A DNA stretch of 64,000 nucleotides from contig NW_022145605.1 in NCBI RefSeq assembly GCF_000002235.5, positions 38,325,141 to 38,389,140 on the forward strand. Reading direction: 5' to 3'. Of this stretch, positions 1 to 64,000 are shown piece by piece. The number at the start of each line of letters is the position of its first letter. Within the stretch, counting starts at the first letter, position 1. The translations under genes were made by a program, and so were the position numbers. The stretch comes from Strongylocentrotus purpuratus. Its lineage: Eukaryota; Echinodermata; Echinoidea; Camarodonta; Strongylocentrotidae. The notes below the pieces were generated by a model. That model was not told where the DNA came from, ran no database searches, and saw nothing but the letters and a program-made list of their open reading frames with translations.

Positions 1-109
1 TACCGCCCGCGTCCCTGACATCGGTAGACATTCCTGCTTCGTTCGCTTCAGGGCCCCCTGGCAAAAACAGGTTTAACGCTTTTGTTTTTTTTTTTGTTTT
101 TTTTTGTTT

Positions 110-144
<35 letters not shown>

Positions 145-335
145 AGGGAGGGGGATGTTGACAAGAAAAAAAAGGACGGTTCACTCCCACCCCCCCCCCC
201 ATTGAGTCCAAACAACACAATTAGTGCTACCCTCTCGCTTATTCACCGGCTGGCAGATTCGCCGCTAAATATTTTCTCACGAATTGGGCAAAAAATCAGC
301 TCCTCTTAAAAAATCCTGGCTACGCCCTTTTTTTT
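1..335. repeat. Diverged relative of the 23.5 kb MITE, partial
   Basis: Poly-T, poly-G and poly-C runs, ATTCACCGGCTGGCAGATTCG and an AAAATCCTGGCTACGCC end match the plan of the element at 23533-23820. The left end is not clear. Confidence 0.45.
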
Positions 336-439
336 TTCTCTCTTTGCCTCATCAGAGGATTTATTGATTATATATGCATGGTTATTCAAAGATACAATAC
401 TACAAATCAAGTTTACATAATCGCAAAAACATTATTATT

Positions 440-2880
440 GTCATAACAAAGAATTGAAATTAAGTTTTGCTTTGCAAAGCAATTGAATCTTAATTAACAT
501 GCAAATTATATTGATAGTTTTGATTCCCTTTCTTTTTTTTTCTTTCTTTTTTTCTTAAATAACACCCAACAGCTCTTTTGGTAAAAGCTTTCTGTTCATC
601 TTTAAGTTTGATTTACTTTCCATTCTTTTTATAATTTCTCTATGGAGATTTTGTTTAGAAGCAACTTTTCTCTTGTCTATCCCAGTTATATTTCGTTTAA
701 CAATCAATTTATAAATGGTCCAAAATGCTATTGTAAAGAACAATATACAATGACTTTCACAATCTATTTTGAGTAGGTGTTGGATATTGAGCGTCAGTAT
801 CCTTACTTTGTATATACCTCTTAATATTTCTTTGATATGTTTAATGAAGGGCTCAATTAGTTTGCATTCTATAAATGCGTGATTCATATCCTCTTTTATA
901 TTACATGCTGGGCATACATCGTCATTGGATATTCCCCATTTGAAAAGATTACTTCTTACTGGCAATATGTTATACAGTAATTTCAAATTAAACTCTCGTA
1001 ATTTGCTTTCTCTAATTTGAGCAAGATTACGCTTGAATACCTTAGACCAATCAATATCTACATTAAGTTTTTTTTCCCAATAAATGCAACATGTGTTAGT
1101 TAATACAGTTCTCGAAGGAATGAGTTTATAGAAATGATTGCTACTTATATCAGTAACATGTTTTACCTTATTTGCCACCAACAGATATGGAACATTGTTT
1201 TCATTTTCTTGTCTAGTATAATCATGCATAAATTCTTCTTTTAAACTATTGATCCATACAGGAGGTATCGCTCGTTTAAGTCTTGCATAGTCAAACATTG
1301 CATTGCATTTTCGTTTGGAATGCACCTGCGATTTAATATATTCTGTTGATCGAAAGCCATCTCTCGTAAAAAGGTCTCCTAAAAATACTAGACCACTGTC
1401 ATACCAGCTTTTATAAAAGAGCGACTGATTATCATACACCACATGTTTGTTGTGCCAAATAATCTGATCTGAAACTTTAACTGGTTCATGTATAGATATA
1501 CAAACATCTTTCATTGTAGTGCAGTATCTAATCATTTGCCATGCTTTTAAGATTTCTACGTAAAATGACGGAATTTTCTTTTGAACTAGAATATCATTAA
1601 GTGTGGTTATATTATAAGAGCAGTTCAGCAGTAGCTTGATGCTTCCCAATAAGTTGAACCAGTAAGAAAAAAAAGTTTTCCACGCTCCATTACTCTCATT
1701 GAAAAATCTACCTAACCATTTCAGTCGGAAGCTGAACAATTGCCTTTGTATGTCAAGTATTTTTATACCACCTTTACTGTAGTCTACAATAAGAGAAACC
1801 ATTTTGATTTTTTCTGTTTTTCCACTCCAAATAAATTTGAATATAATGCCTTCTATCAACTTCAAACAGTTTGGAGGGATGGAATCAACCATGATCAAGT
1901 GAGTAACTTGGCTAAGTGCTAAACTTTTCAGTACCGTGACTCTTCCAAAAATGGTTAAGCTTCTTTTTGTCCAGCTATCAAGAATTTTCCTCAATTTTAT
2001 CAACTTCTGCTCCCAGTCCATCTTTAGAGCTTCATTATTATTAAAATATAATTATGTAGTGACCTAAATATCTTATAGGTTTGTGGGACCATTTCAGATC
2101 ATGATTCTCTAAATTCCAACTTCTATCAGTGTCTCCTAGCCATATCATGGCTGTCTTTTCTTTATTTATTCTTGGACCTGCTACTTCGCCAAACTGATTC
2201 AGTTCATGTAAAATTCCATTTAATGACGTTTCATCTGGAACAAAAAATAATGTGTCGTCGGCATATTGCAACAACTTTAGTTTAAGGTCATACCCGACCA
2301 TTTCTATTGGTTTAATAATATTATTTTTTCTCACTTTGTTTGCCATGAGCTCGGCAGCTAAGATAAACAGCAGTGCTGACAATGGACATCCTTGTCGTAT
2401 GCCTCTTTCAACATCAAAACTTTTGGAAATCCAACCATTAACCAATACCGAACTTGAAATATTTTTATATAGGGCAGAGATCCATTTGCGAAATGACTCA
2501 CCAAAGTTAAACTTTTCTAGACATGAGTTAAGAAATTGTATATCTAGGACATCGAATGCTTTAGAAAAATCTACTAGCATAATTGCTCCAGTTTGACCAT
2601 TTTTAGTAAAATATTCAATGATGTCTTTTGTCAACCTTACATTATTGGCTGCCAGCCGACCTTTTATATAACCTGTCTGATTTTCATGTACGATCTCCCC
2701 AATGACTTTCTGTACCCTTGCAGCTAAAACCGCTGCCATTATTTTATAATATAATTAAGCAAAGTGATTGGTCTCCAGTTTTTTAAATCATGAGCATCAC
2801 CTTAATGACCACCATGCAAAATATAGTGTAAATTATTTGTTTCTAATGCGCCTAGCACAGGAGACGTCATTTTGTTTGCT
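440..2880 (-). mobile_element. 5'-truncated LINE, L1/Tx1-like
   Basis: Reverse transcriptase with LLNYI / YKIMAAVLAARVQKVI, QTGYIKGR, LVDFSKAFD, GIRQGCPLSALLF and the catalytic YADDTLFF. It is followed by the L1/Tx1-type thumb (WTKRSLTIFGRVTVLKSLAL) and a C-terminal CPAC-x7-H-x4-C zinc knuckle. The coding is in two frames joined by a frameshift near 2021-2060, and a second defect lies just before 2739 (the LLN-TDYKI region). No endonuclease is present. An A-rich tail (T-rich on the plus strand, about 520-556) marks the 3' end. Dead copy. Confidence 0.8.
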
Positions 2881-3081
2881 TTATTACCTGTACATTAAAA
2901 TCAAGCCTTAGAATTATTGGCCCAAACGCTAAGTATTGATCGCGCTGTATATTCTTTTTCCATCACTTTTTACACAATTTCCCTCTCACATGGCCCGTCA
3001 AGACCAACCTAGCTCATGTAGTCTCGCGTCAGGCTATGTATGACGCACCTAGTGCAATGGACATATCTTTTTTTAACTCAC

Positions 3082-3243
3082 CGGAAGCGGCGTTGATAAT
3101 AACTGAAAAGGCACGTGTTTTTCTGTTACCGGCGTTGCCCCGTCCTGTGTAGACCACCGTTATCGTTTCCTCATTAGGAATTGGAAAGCCGAATCCCGAT
3201 GGAAAATTATCTCAGAATCATCTGTTGCTTGAACCTCAGTCGT
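3082..3243 (-). pseudogene. Truncated, frameshifted HYR exon copy
   Basis: The 3' half of the 39054-39311 HYR exon: PSGFGFPIPNEETITVVYTG, then GNAGN and AFSVIINAAS, ending in the same donor G|GTGAGT. The preceding EVQATDDSE stretch lies in another frame, so there is a frameshift near 3210, and the N-terminal half is absent. The intron to its right is interrupted until about 4246, where homology to 39.33 kb resumes. A dead duplicate of the host gene. Confidence 0.7.
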
Positions 3244-3841
3244 AAAGCCCCAATCACACCAAACTACACTGTCGCTCATAAAGTTGGAATATTTTTTGTT
3301 TACCCCAATTTATGGAATTATTTTGACAATGATTTATTCCTAATAGATCTAGATAATAGTATACATTCTCAGATTTGATTGAATAATAATTTGCCAGTGT
3401 TTGTTTTGCGTGACTGCTAAAGCATGTGTATGCTACTATGCTTATCAACTAGGGGACCTACACCCTTAAATGACAGTAATGAGGATTAATGCCCCACAGA
3501 AGGGCATTAATGTTGCACATCGACACGGTTTTGATCCTGGGGCCTCACAGTTACATTGCTTTGCCACTGAACCATGACTGTACGCAGCGGGGGCTAGGGT
3601 AGGGGGCAGTTTCCACAAATTAAAAAAACAAAGAAAATGCAATAAGTCTTCAATAATTCATTGAATTCCCCCCGGTCCCCAACAGAAAAAAAAAATCCTC
3701 TCTACGGCCATGCATTATGGCTCAAGGCATGGGCTGGTGAGCATAATTATGAGTTAATTGATAACTCCATCTTCGACGACTTGAATCAAGTGTGTAGGGA
3801 ATTATAAAGGACCGGGCAGATTCTGGACTAAGTCGACCCTA

Positions 3842-4098
3842 ACCGGGCATGGTGGCTCAGTCGTTAGAGCGCCCGCCTCATGAACGGGAGGTCGTGGGTT
3901 CGAACCCCGGCCGAGTCATACCAAAGACTTATAACAATGGGACCTTCTGCCTTCTAGCTAGGCGCTCAGCATATTAGATTGGAGAAGGGTAGTAATAACA
4001 TATTATGTTATGCAGGGCCCGCTGGAAGAACAGTTTCATAACTGAAGTGGCTACCCTGGGTAAATAAAAGTTATTATTATTATTATTATTATTATTAT
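3842..4098 (+). mobile_element. tRNA-derived SINE
   Basis: The head carries Pol III box A (TGGCTCAGTCG) and box B (GGTTCGAACCC) and a tRNA-like CTCATGA anticodon loop. An unrelated body and a TTA-repeat tail at 4071-4098 follow. It lies in the block that interrupts the duplicated HYR intron. Confidence 0.75.
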
Positions 4099-5101
4099 AA
4101 CCCGTTTTACGATTTTTTTAAGGACAGTTCCAGAACGTAGTGAGAACTAGATTGGTGTGATGAGGGCTTAACAGAGAATGTAGTCTGTCCTGGAGCAGAA
4201 GTTTGTATGATGCTACCTGGAAATTTGTAATCGTTGGGTCCGTGCAAAACAATCGAATATTAAGATATAATCTGGATGGAAAGAACTCGAAATGTCATTT
4301 TTGTAAAAAAGCATTGTGAAAATAGTTTCGCTCATGGATTTCTTATTGGTATATCATTAATGATTGATTCTCATAAGGGCAACTTTGACTACATCGATTC
4401 ATATCACATTTTCCTTTTTGACTTGGATTTCTACTTAAAATTAGAAGCCTCCTACTTAAAAACAAATATTTGTTAAATGCATTGTGGCTTTAAAAAACTT
4501 TCACATTCATTTCTTCTGAGTATATCGTGAAGATCATAACATTTCTTTGAACAACAGAATAAAAGAAATAATGAGTTTATTAATTTTGGGTCGGAAGCTA
4601 TTCAAATCAGAGCCACATTGATTTTTGCTTATTAAGCTCAATAAAAACCAGAATCATTAACTAACATTCCAATTTCTCTTATATTAGATTAAGACTGAGA
4701 ATCTTGAGGTGCTGTACTCGGCTTTTGAATAAAAATGCAAAGAACTATAGTTATGTCAACCCTTTGTTAGGTGCTATTAAAGATACATGGTATGTTGAAA
4801 CATGAACTTGAATATCTGATTTTGTCTTCGAAATATCTCAAACTTTTAGCAGCAGGAACACAATGTTCGAAGTTATTTATCAATAAAAGAGTCTTTCAGA
4901 TAATAAACAGTGCAGTACTGGAGTATATATTGCTAACGTAGGCCATATGTGTTTTTTATGCATGATTAGTATATCAGTGCTACTTGCGATATGAATGTTA
5001 CGAAAGCAGATGGTACACATACCTAAACACTGTTACATATTGACACACAACCTCACATCATATTTATTATCCATGCACACACTATATACTTGGGGCTTGG
5101 G

Positions 5102-5612
5102 GTTTATTCATACCTACACACCCTCCCGTGCTCTCAGATCCCAGAACAAACATCTTCTCTAGGTTCCTCGTTTTAAGACCCAGTACTACGGCCGTAGCTC
5201 CTCCACCTTCAATGCTCCCACCCTCTGGAACTCTCTCCCGCTCGCCATTAGAACTTCACCTTCCATCCAGACCTTCAAGACTGCACTTAAGACCTACTTT
5301 TTTAAGAATGAATTATTTTCATGCTTTGTTATCTACAATTTCAATTGAAATTGTATATGTCTACAACTTGTAATATATGAATAAAATCTTGAACCATAAT
5401 TGTTGTATCATTATTTAAGAATGAATTATAATGTTTATCTATCTAGTTACTGTTGTACTATTTTAGTTAAGATCTTGTCAAAATTTTTGTTTGAGGATAG
5501 TTCAATAGTAGATGCATGTAATTAATTAAGCTTGTAATACAATGTAAAGCACATAGAGGCATACCTTGTATACTGCGCTATAGAAATATTATGTATTATT
5601 ACTATTATTTAG
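5102..5612 (+). mobile_element. LINE 3' end (L2/CR1-like tail)
   Basis: Encodes the typical last residues of such LINE ORFs: YGRSSSTFNAPTLWNSLPLA, IRTSPSIQTFKTALKTYFFK. Then comes a 3' UTR ending in GTAAAGCACATAGAGG...GCGCTATAGAAATATTATG and a TTA microsatellite. 5'-truncated to about 0.5 kb. Confidence 0.65.
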
Positions 5613-5984
5613 TTTCAACAAATATGCCAAGCCTTGATTTATTTACAAACAAGCAGAAATTGGAAAGCTTGAGCCCCTTAAGTCCGCTCTAGAACCACCC
5701 CTGCTAATGGCACTGCATGGTATCCCCAACACGTGATATCAAACTTCACGTCTTTATCACTCTGTGAATATTCATATATTCCTTAAAAGGGCTGAGATAG
5801 TATTTATTTTTTGGTTATTTATACATGTATGTTAACTGTAACTTGACATGTGTACTCAGCTGTTTATGTGAACTATACTTATTGCAAATATATCTTTGAT
5901 TTTTGTTATTTTTGTTATACCAAATACAGAATTACTATAAGTAATGTTTTTTTTTAATTGAATCGAATTTTATTACTCGCTTAC

Positions 5985-6109
5985 CACGATAAAAGAGCAG
6001 TCATCTCCAGTGAATCCAGAAGTACAGGCACAGGTGAATGTTGAAGAACCAGGGAAGACTTGCGTGCAGGTTGCTCCATTTCGAAAAGGTGTGCTACTAC
6101 ATGAATCAT
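5985..6109 (-). pseudogene. Decayed EGF-like exon
   Basis: DSCSSTPFRNGATC, then STFTCACTSGFTGDDC. The second cysteine is F (PF for PC). An AAG acceptor and a GTAAGC donor flank it, but the length (125 nt) ends in phase 0 rather than 1, so splicing in would shift the frame. It may instead be part of a terminal coding segment, but no stop-containing last exon is convincing. Confidence 0.5.
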
Positions 6110-6783
6110 CTTATGATACTGTTTGCAACGGCTATTTTACTCATAAAACCGTGTAACGTGTGAATAACATGAATAAAATAATGTATGAATGTTCAAAGGA
6201 ATTGGGAAGGAAGATCTGAGCCCCGTCTAATGATCAGTTGCTACTGATTAAAACTGATTACAACCTGATATCAATCACAACTCCGTTACTTAAGGTATTA
6301 GAGTTTTAAGTTTGACATCCGGATCAATCCGGAAAAACCAGGACCCAGACCTAAAAAAAAAAGAGTGTCCAGATGAGCATTTATTTTTAGAGGAACGATA
6401 GAAAAATGAGGGAAATAAGTAACATAATAGGTTATAATGTCAATACAAGATGAGATGTATATCGTCCAGTCATAGTATTCTGAAATAACTATACGAATAA
6501 TTCTGTGAAGAGATGTAATAAATTTCAAGTATTAATCATAGCTCGAGAAACATTGTAGAAACTAGACGTCTCGAAGAGCTCTTGTAGATGTGTTGTTGTA
6601 TAACAACTTTGTATCCCAAATCTATTCTTAAATGTCATTACCCTGTAAAGGAAAATACAATAATGGAAAGGGAAGAAAGGATATTTGGATGAAATCAATT
6701 CATGCAGAAGGAAGAGACACAGCGATCTGCCTGAAGAGAAAAATGATCAAAGAATGCTGTCATTAAAAGAAAGAAATACGGCG

Positions 6784-6833
6784 ATAAAGGGCAGTCTTCC
6801 CCAGCGAACCCGGATGTACATCCACAGGTGAAT
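6784..6833 (-). pseudogene. EGF-like exon 3' fragment
   Basis: Only the last third survives (FTCGCTSGFAGEDCPLS), resembling the 3' end of 5985-6109. No donor or upstream half is adjacent. Confidence 0.45.
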
Positions 6834-6993
6834 CAAGTGAACAGCTAGGCGGGTTGTTATGGCAGTCCTGTAAAAAGCCGCTTGCCTTCTGGGAATTCAG
6901 CCTCGTTCATCTCGAATATAGCTGTAAACATTGATGTCATATCCACCGGGTACAATAATTAAAAACTGTTTTTCAAATCTTGATACGTGCTTA

Positions 6994-7114
6994 ATAACGG
7001 TATGGTAGTTGTTTCCAGTATATGGATGTGGACAGGCGCAGGAATAAGAAGTGACACCGGTCATCGTGTGAACATCGCCGTTCCGACAAGGGTTAGGAAT
7101 ACATGGAGTTGTAG
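6994..7114 (-). pseudogene. Decayed EGF-like exon
   Basis: TTPCIPNPCRNGDVH, then SYSCACPHPYTGNNYH. Relative of 7245-7358. C3 reads H and C6 reads Y, and the donor that is TTGG|GTAAGC in its relative reads CCGTTATTAAGC. The acceptor TTCAG is intact. Non-functional unless spliced elsewhere. Confidence 0.6.
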
Positions 7115-7244
7115 CTGAAGAAAAAGAAAGTGAAGAACTTGGTGTGTTGTTATGGCAGCCCGATAACAAGCCGCTTCCTTTTGGGGGAATTCAGCCTCGT
7201 TCTAAATACACATTACGCTGTAAACATTCATGAAAAATGCTTAC

Positions 7245-61389
<54,145 letters not shown>

Positions 61390-62046
61390 CTTTATCGTCT
61401 TTCTCTTCCCTCCAGGATGGATACACAAGTAATCTGAATATTACTTCATTCGTAGTGATTGTTCTTGTATGAATCTCAAAAATCTTTGAAGAGCAACACC
61501 TGTATAAGGCTTAAACTATAATCAAGACCAGTTGAATAAATCTATTCCAGTCGCTATATGAACCTTCTTTGAGTGTTCCACAAATTAATCAAAAAATGGT
61601 TTGAAAGAGTCCACCAGGAGTGGTTCAAGTTAAGTCTAGAATTGACTGGTCCTCTGCCAAAATAGTGTTTGCTCATTCCGTTACTTCCGCAAATACATGA
61701 GTGTACACTCCTTTATGCTTTAGTGTTCATACCGAACTGAACTAAGCTGTGGGATCGGCCTGGCACGGAACTCTTTTTTTTTTCTTTCTCAACCCTTATG
61801 TATTGTCTGCTTCATATTTTGGGCATTGATCATATTTATTCAGATATGAATAACTGTAAATACTATGCGGGTATGCCCGAGGGAGAAAGGCAGTGACCGT
61901 ATTGTACACTTGTCTACAGTTTTTATAGCCAATGAAAGCTCCTGGCAGCATTATGCAGTATAATAAGACTTGGAAATAGATACTAGACAATGAGAGTTCT
62001 ACAAAAATCAAGCAGTTTGATAGTAACCACATTTGTAATGCTAATT

Positions 62047-62335
62047 AGAGGGAGGCTTTTGATTCTTGTATTGGAGGTCGTAGAGTCGATCCTTGCTCAG
62101 TGTTTGCATCCCTGGACAAGGCCTCTTACCCAAATTGTCTCTCTCGATGGTTACCAAGATGGTTTCTAAAGTACTAGCATTTCTATTGTTAGATGCGAGT
62201 ATACTCTCCAGTGTAGAAGATACGAGGATCCGTTGTTTCTGTCTGAAATGGGTTCTTAAGAAAAGCACGGTCATGTATAGAGCCGCAAAGGTCAGCTTTG
62301 GGTTGCAACCCACGAGACCGCTATCCCACTAAACC
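62047..62335 (-). repeat. Possible SINE
   Basis: The plus-strand text contains TGTTTGCATCCCTGGACAAGGCC, a body common in invertebrate SINEs, and at the other end GGGTTGCAACCC with TCGGTTTAGTGGGATAGC read on the minus strand, resembling tRNA boxes. Weak. Confidence 0.35.
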
Positions 62336-63049
62336 GACAGTCCGTTTGATGACTTTTCTGAGGGCTCATTCAATTTCTCAGTAGGCCTAGTACTAATTGA
62401 CCGATGGGCCACAAGACAGACATGGCACGGACCGACATATGAATCTCATGGGCCTTCAGACAACAGTTGTTGCAGGGTCCTAGTTCAGTTTAAAGACCGG
62501 ATATTAGGAGTTCCCCGTTTCGTTGATGTATTTCAAGTACGTGAAGTAAATAAAATAAAATAGGCAAAGCAGAAGCGGTCCTAGAAGATTTGTTTTCTTG
62601 AACTTATTTTTCTATTGTGGTCTCGCTTAAGATCATTCATTAAGAAAATTATATTTTGAAGTAGAAGGGGTGGGAGGGGGGGGGGGGGGCTTGAGCTGCC
62701 AACCACACTCTTGAATTGCTACGCAGTCAAAGCCACCCTACACACTAACAAAGAAAGGTACCAATTTGTACCAGACCTCTGCTACAATAGCAGAACCCTA
62801 AAGTTGGGTGCAGACATTTGCTAAAAAAACAGCACCATAATTCGGGGTGCAAACTTGCCCCCTAGAGGGAGCAGATGTGCGCCCTTAGGTGTACACGTCA
62901 AGTCCGCCTGCGTCATTGTTTAACCTAGGCAAGCCATCATGTTAATTAATCAAAGCAGATCGGAAAGAGGTCACAACCAATAAGACTTGTATTATTTTTT
63001 GCTTTGCCTCACTATTTATAAAGGCAAAGGTAGGAAAGAATATTTACTG

Positions 63050-63110
63050 GGTTTCGAGCCCACTACTCGTATGCTGACTTTACCGATTGAGCCAACGATG
63101 GGTTGATGAA
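63050..63110 (-). repeat. tRNA-like SINE fragment
   Basis: On the minus strand it has box A (TGGCTCAATCGGTAAAG) and box B (GGGCTCGAAACCC) spacing but no foldable acceptor stem was seen, so it is read as a SINE head rather than a tRNA gene. Confidence 0.45.
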
Positions 63111-64000
63111 AGATGGGGTTGCATGATTGGTATAACCCTAACCCTAACCCCGACAGAGATTGATAGTCTGTATAGAAGATGTCCTGACTTCAATCTGTTT
63201 CAAATGATATTGAGCCCATTGCTTTTTGTATGATTATATTATGAAAAAGAGAAAGAAACTTTTATCTTTGAACATGTTTAATCTTGTTCTTCGAATATCG
63301 ACACAAAGTTGAAGATATTTTATCATTAGCCTTGAAACAGACTACGCCGGGTGCATAATGCGCACCCTCCAATTTATCGCACCCATAACCCCCCCTCCCC
63401 CCCCAAAAAAAAAATATATATATTTGGTTGTCCTCGACCGCCCGCTCGTCATTTTCTTTTGTTTGTTAATTTTTTTTGGAGGAGCAATTTTAGACGCCAA
63501 ACATTTCATTTCATGCATTTTGCAATGATCAAAATGCTTCCCGTTGCCAGTTTGGTCTTTTTTGAAAGCAATTCTGTCTTACAAACTTTCCATTGTATAG
63601 ACTTCGTACCCGATGAAACTACAAAAACTAAAATTACTAAATAAAAATGCACTGCACACGCAATGAATGTTATATTAACACTAAGAAAGTAGCGTGAGAA
63701 AATATTAAAATAAAACTTATGTTTGATATTTTCCGAAATTATTTCACAACAACATCATTAATATTGATTTAAATATTATTTAAAGCAATGTTTGCTGCAT
63801 TCAGCACGAGGAAATTGGGTTTACTAATATTTTGACGTATATATTTTTAACCTTGCAAACTCGCACTTGAACGCATGCACGCACCCGTAGCGCTGTTTTG
63901 CTTGGCAATGAAGTTGATATTCATTGTACATATGTTAAACAAGATGATATTAAACTAGTCTTCTACCATATTACAGTATTTTATTGACTTTATATGTTGA

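Larger units (their letters stand above)
2905..5090. repeat. Segment paralogous to 38870-40140
   Basis: Homology runs 2905-3243 (intron and HYR 3' half), is interrupted to about 4246 by a block with a SINE, then continues to about 5090 (TTAAGATATAATCTG-ATGGA, AAAGAACTCGAAATGTCATT). Confidence 0.75.
61390..64000. other. 5' flank of the gene
   Basis: No coding exon recognised. No convincing TATA box upstream of 61389. It contains SINE-like fragments (62047-62335, 63050-63110), a poly-G run near 62680, an interstitial AACCCT run at 63135 and AT-rich sequence. Confidence 0.5.

Noticed and set aside
3842-3920. Functional tRNA-Met gene
   Set aside because: Box A and B and a CAT loop are present, but the downstream body and TTA tail show a SINE.

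Overview
The window looks like nuclear DNA of a marine invertebrate deuterostome, most likely an echinoderm. It is AT-rich and intron-rich, packed with microsatellites, tRNA-derived SINEs, LINE fragments and small inverted-repeat elements. The one clear host gene encodes a secreted multidomain protein (reeler, EGF and HYR domains) of the kind common in echinoderms. Nothing prokaryotic, viral or organellar was seen, and the species is inferred, not read.

The gene lies on the minus strand. It starts at 61389 and runs leftward through at least 7245. Exon 1 (61170-61389) encodes a signal peptide and the first half of a reeler domain; exon 2 (57592-57829) encodes the rest. Then come about 31 intact EGF-like exons, almost all symmetric phase 1-1 and 108-129 nt long, one Thr-rich linker exon (52710-52781) and two HYR exons (40660-40902 and 39054-39311). 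No terminal exon was found, so the 3' end is either left of the window or lost in the decayed region below 7 kb. One small exon between 57.6 and 54.6 kb is still missing, because exon 2 ends in phase 2 and the next EGF exon begins in phase 1.

Region by region. 0-5.6 kb: an L1-like LINE, a truncated copy of an HYR exon with its intron (paralogous to 38.9-40.1 kb, interrupted by a block carrying a tRNA-derived SINE), and a LINE tail. 5.9-12.4 kb: three intact EGF exons among several decayed ones, microsatellites and MITEs. 12.4-28 kb: EGF modules multiplied by segmental duplication (a 5.9-6.0 kb unit present as 18.55-22.05 and 24.46-28.05, with a collapsed third copy near 15.9-16.3), plus a LINE at 12.92-15.81. 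28-41.8 kb: more diverse EGF exons and the HYR pair. 42.4-46.2 kb: four tandem copies of an atypical EGF exon inside a larger duplication. 46.2-50.2 kb: an exonless intron holding tandem repeats and a foldback element. 50.3-57.6 kb: EGF and linker exons in duplicated introns, including a 1.1 kb GC-rich palindromic element at 55679-56803. 57.8-64 kb: large first intron, first exon and 5' flank.

Together the window shows an EGF-array gene caught growing and shrinking. Exons are copied in blocks with their introns. Some copies stay intact; neighbours lose splice sites, cysteines or reading frame, and repeats insert at datable positions because paralogous empty sites survive a few kilobases away. 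Most intact EGF units keep the sequons for Notch-type O-glucose (C-x-S-x-P-C) and O-fucose (C-x4-S/T-C), which suggests an extracellular adhesion or matrix protein.
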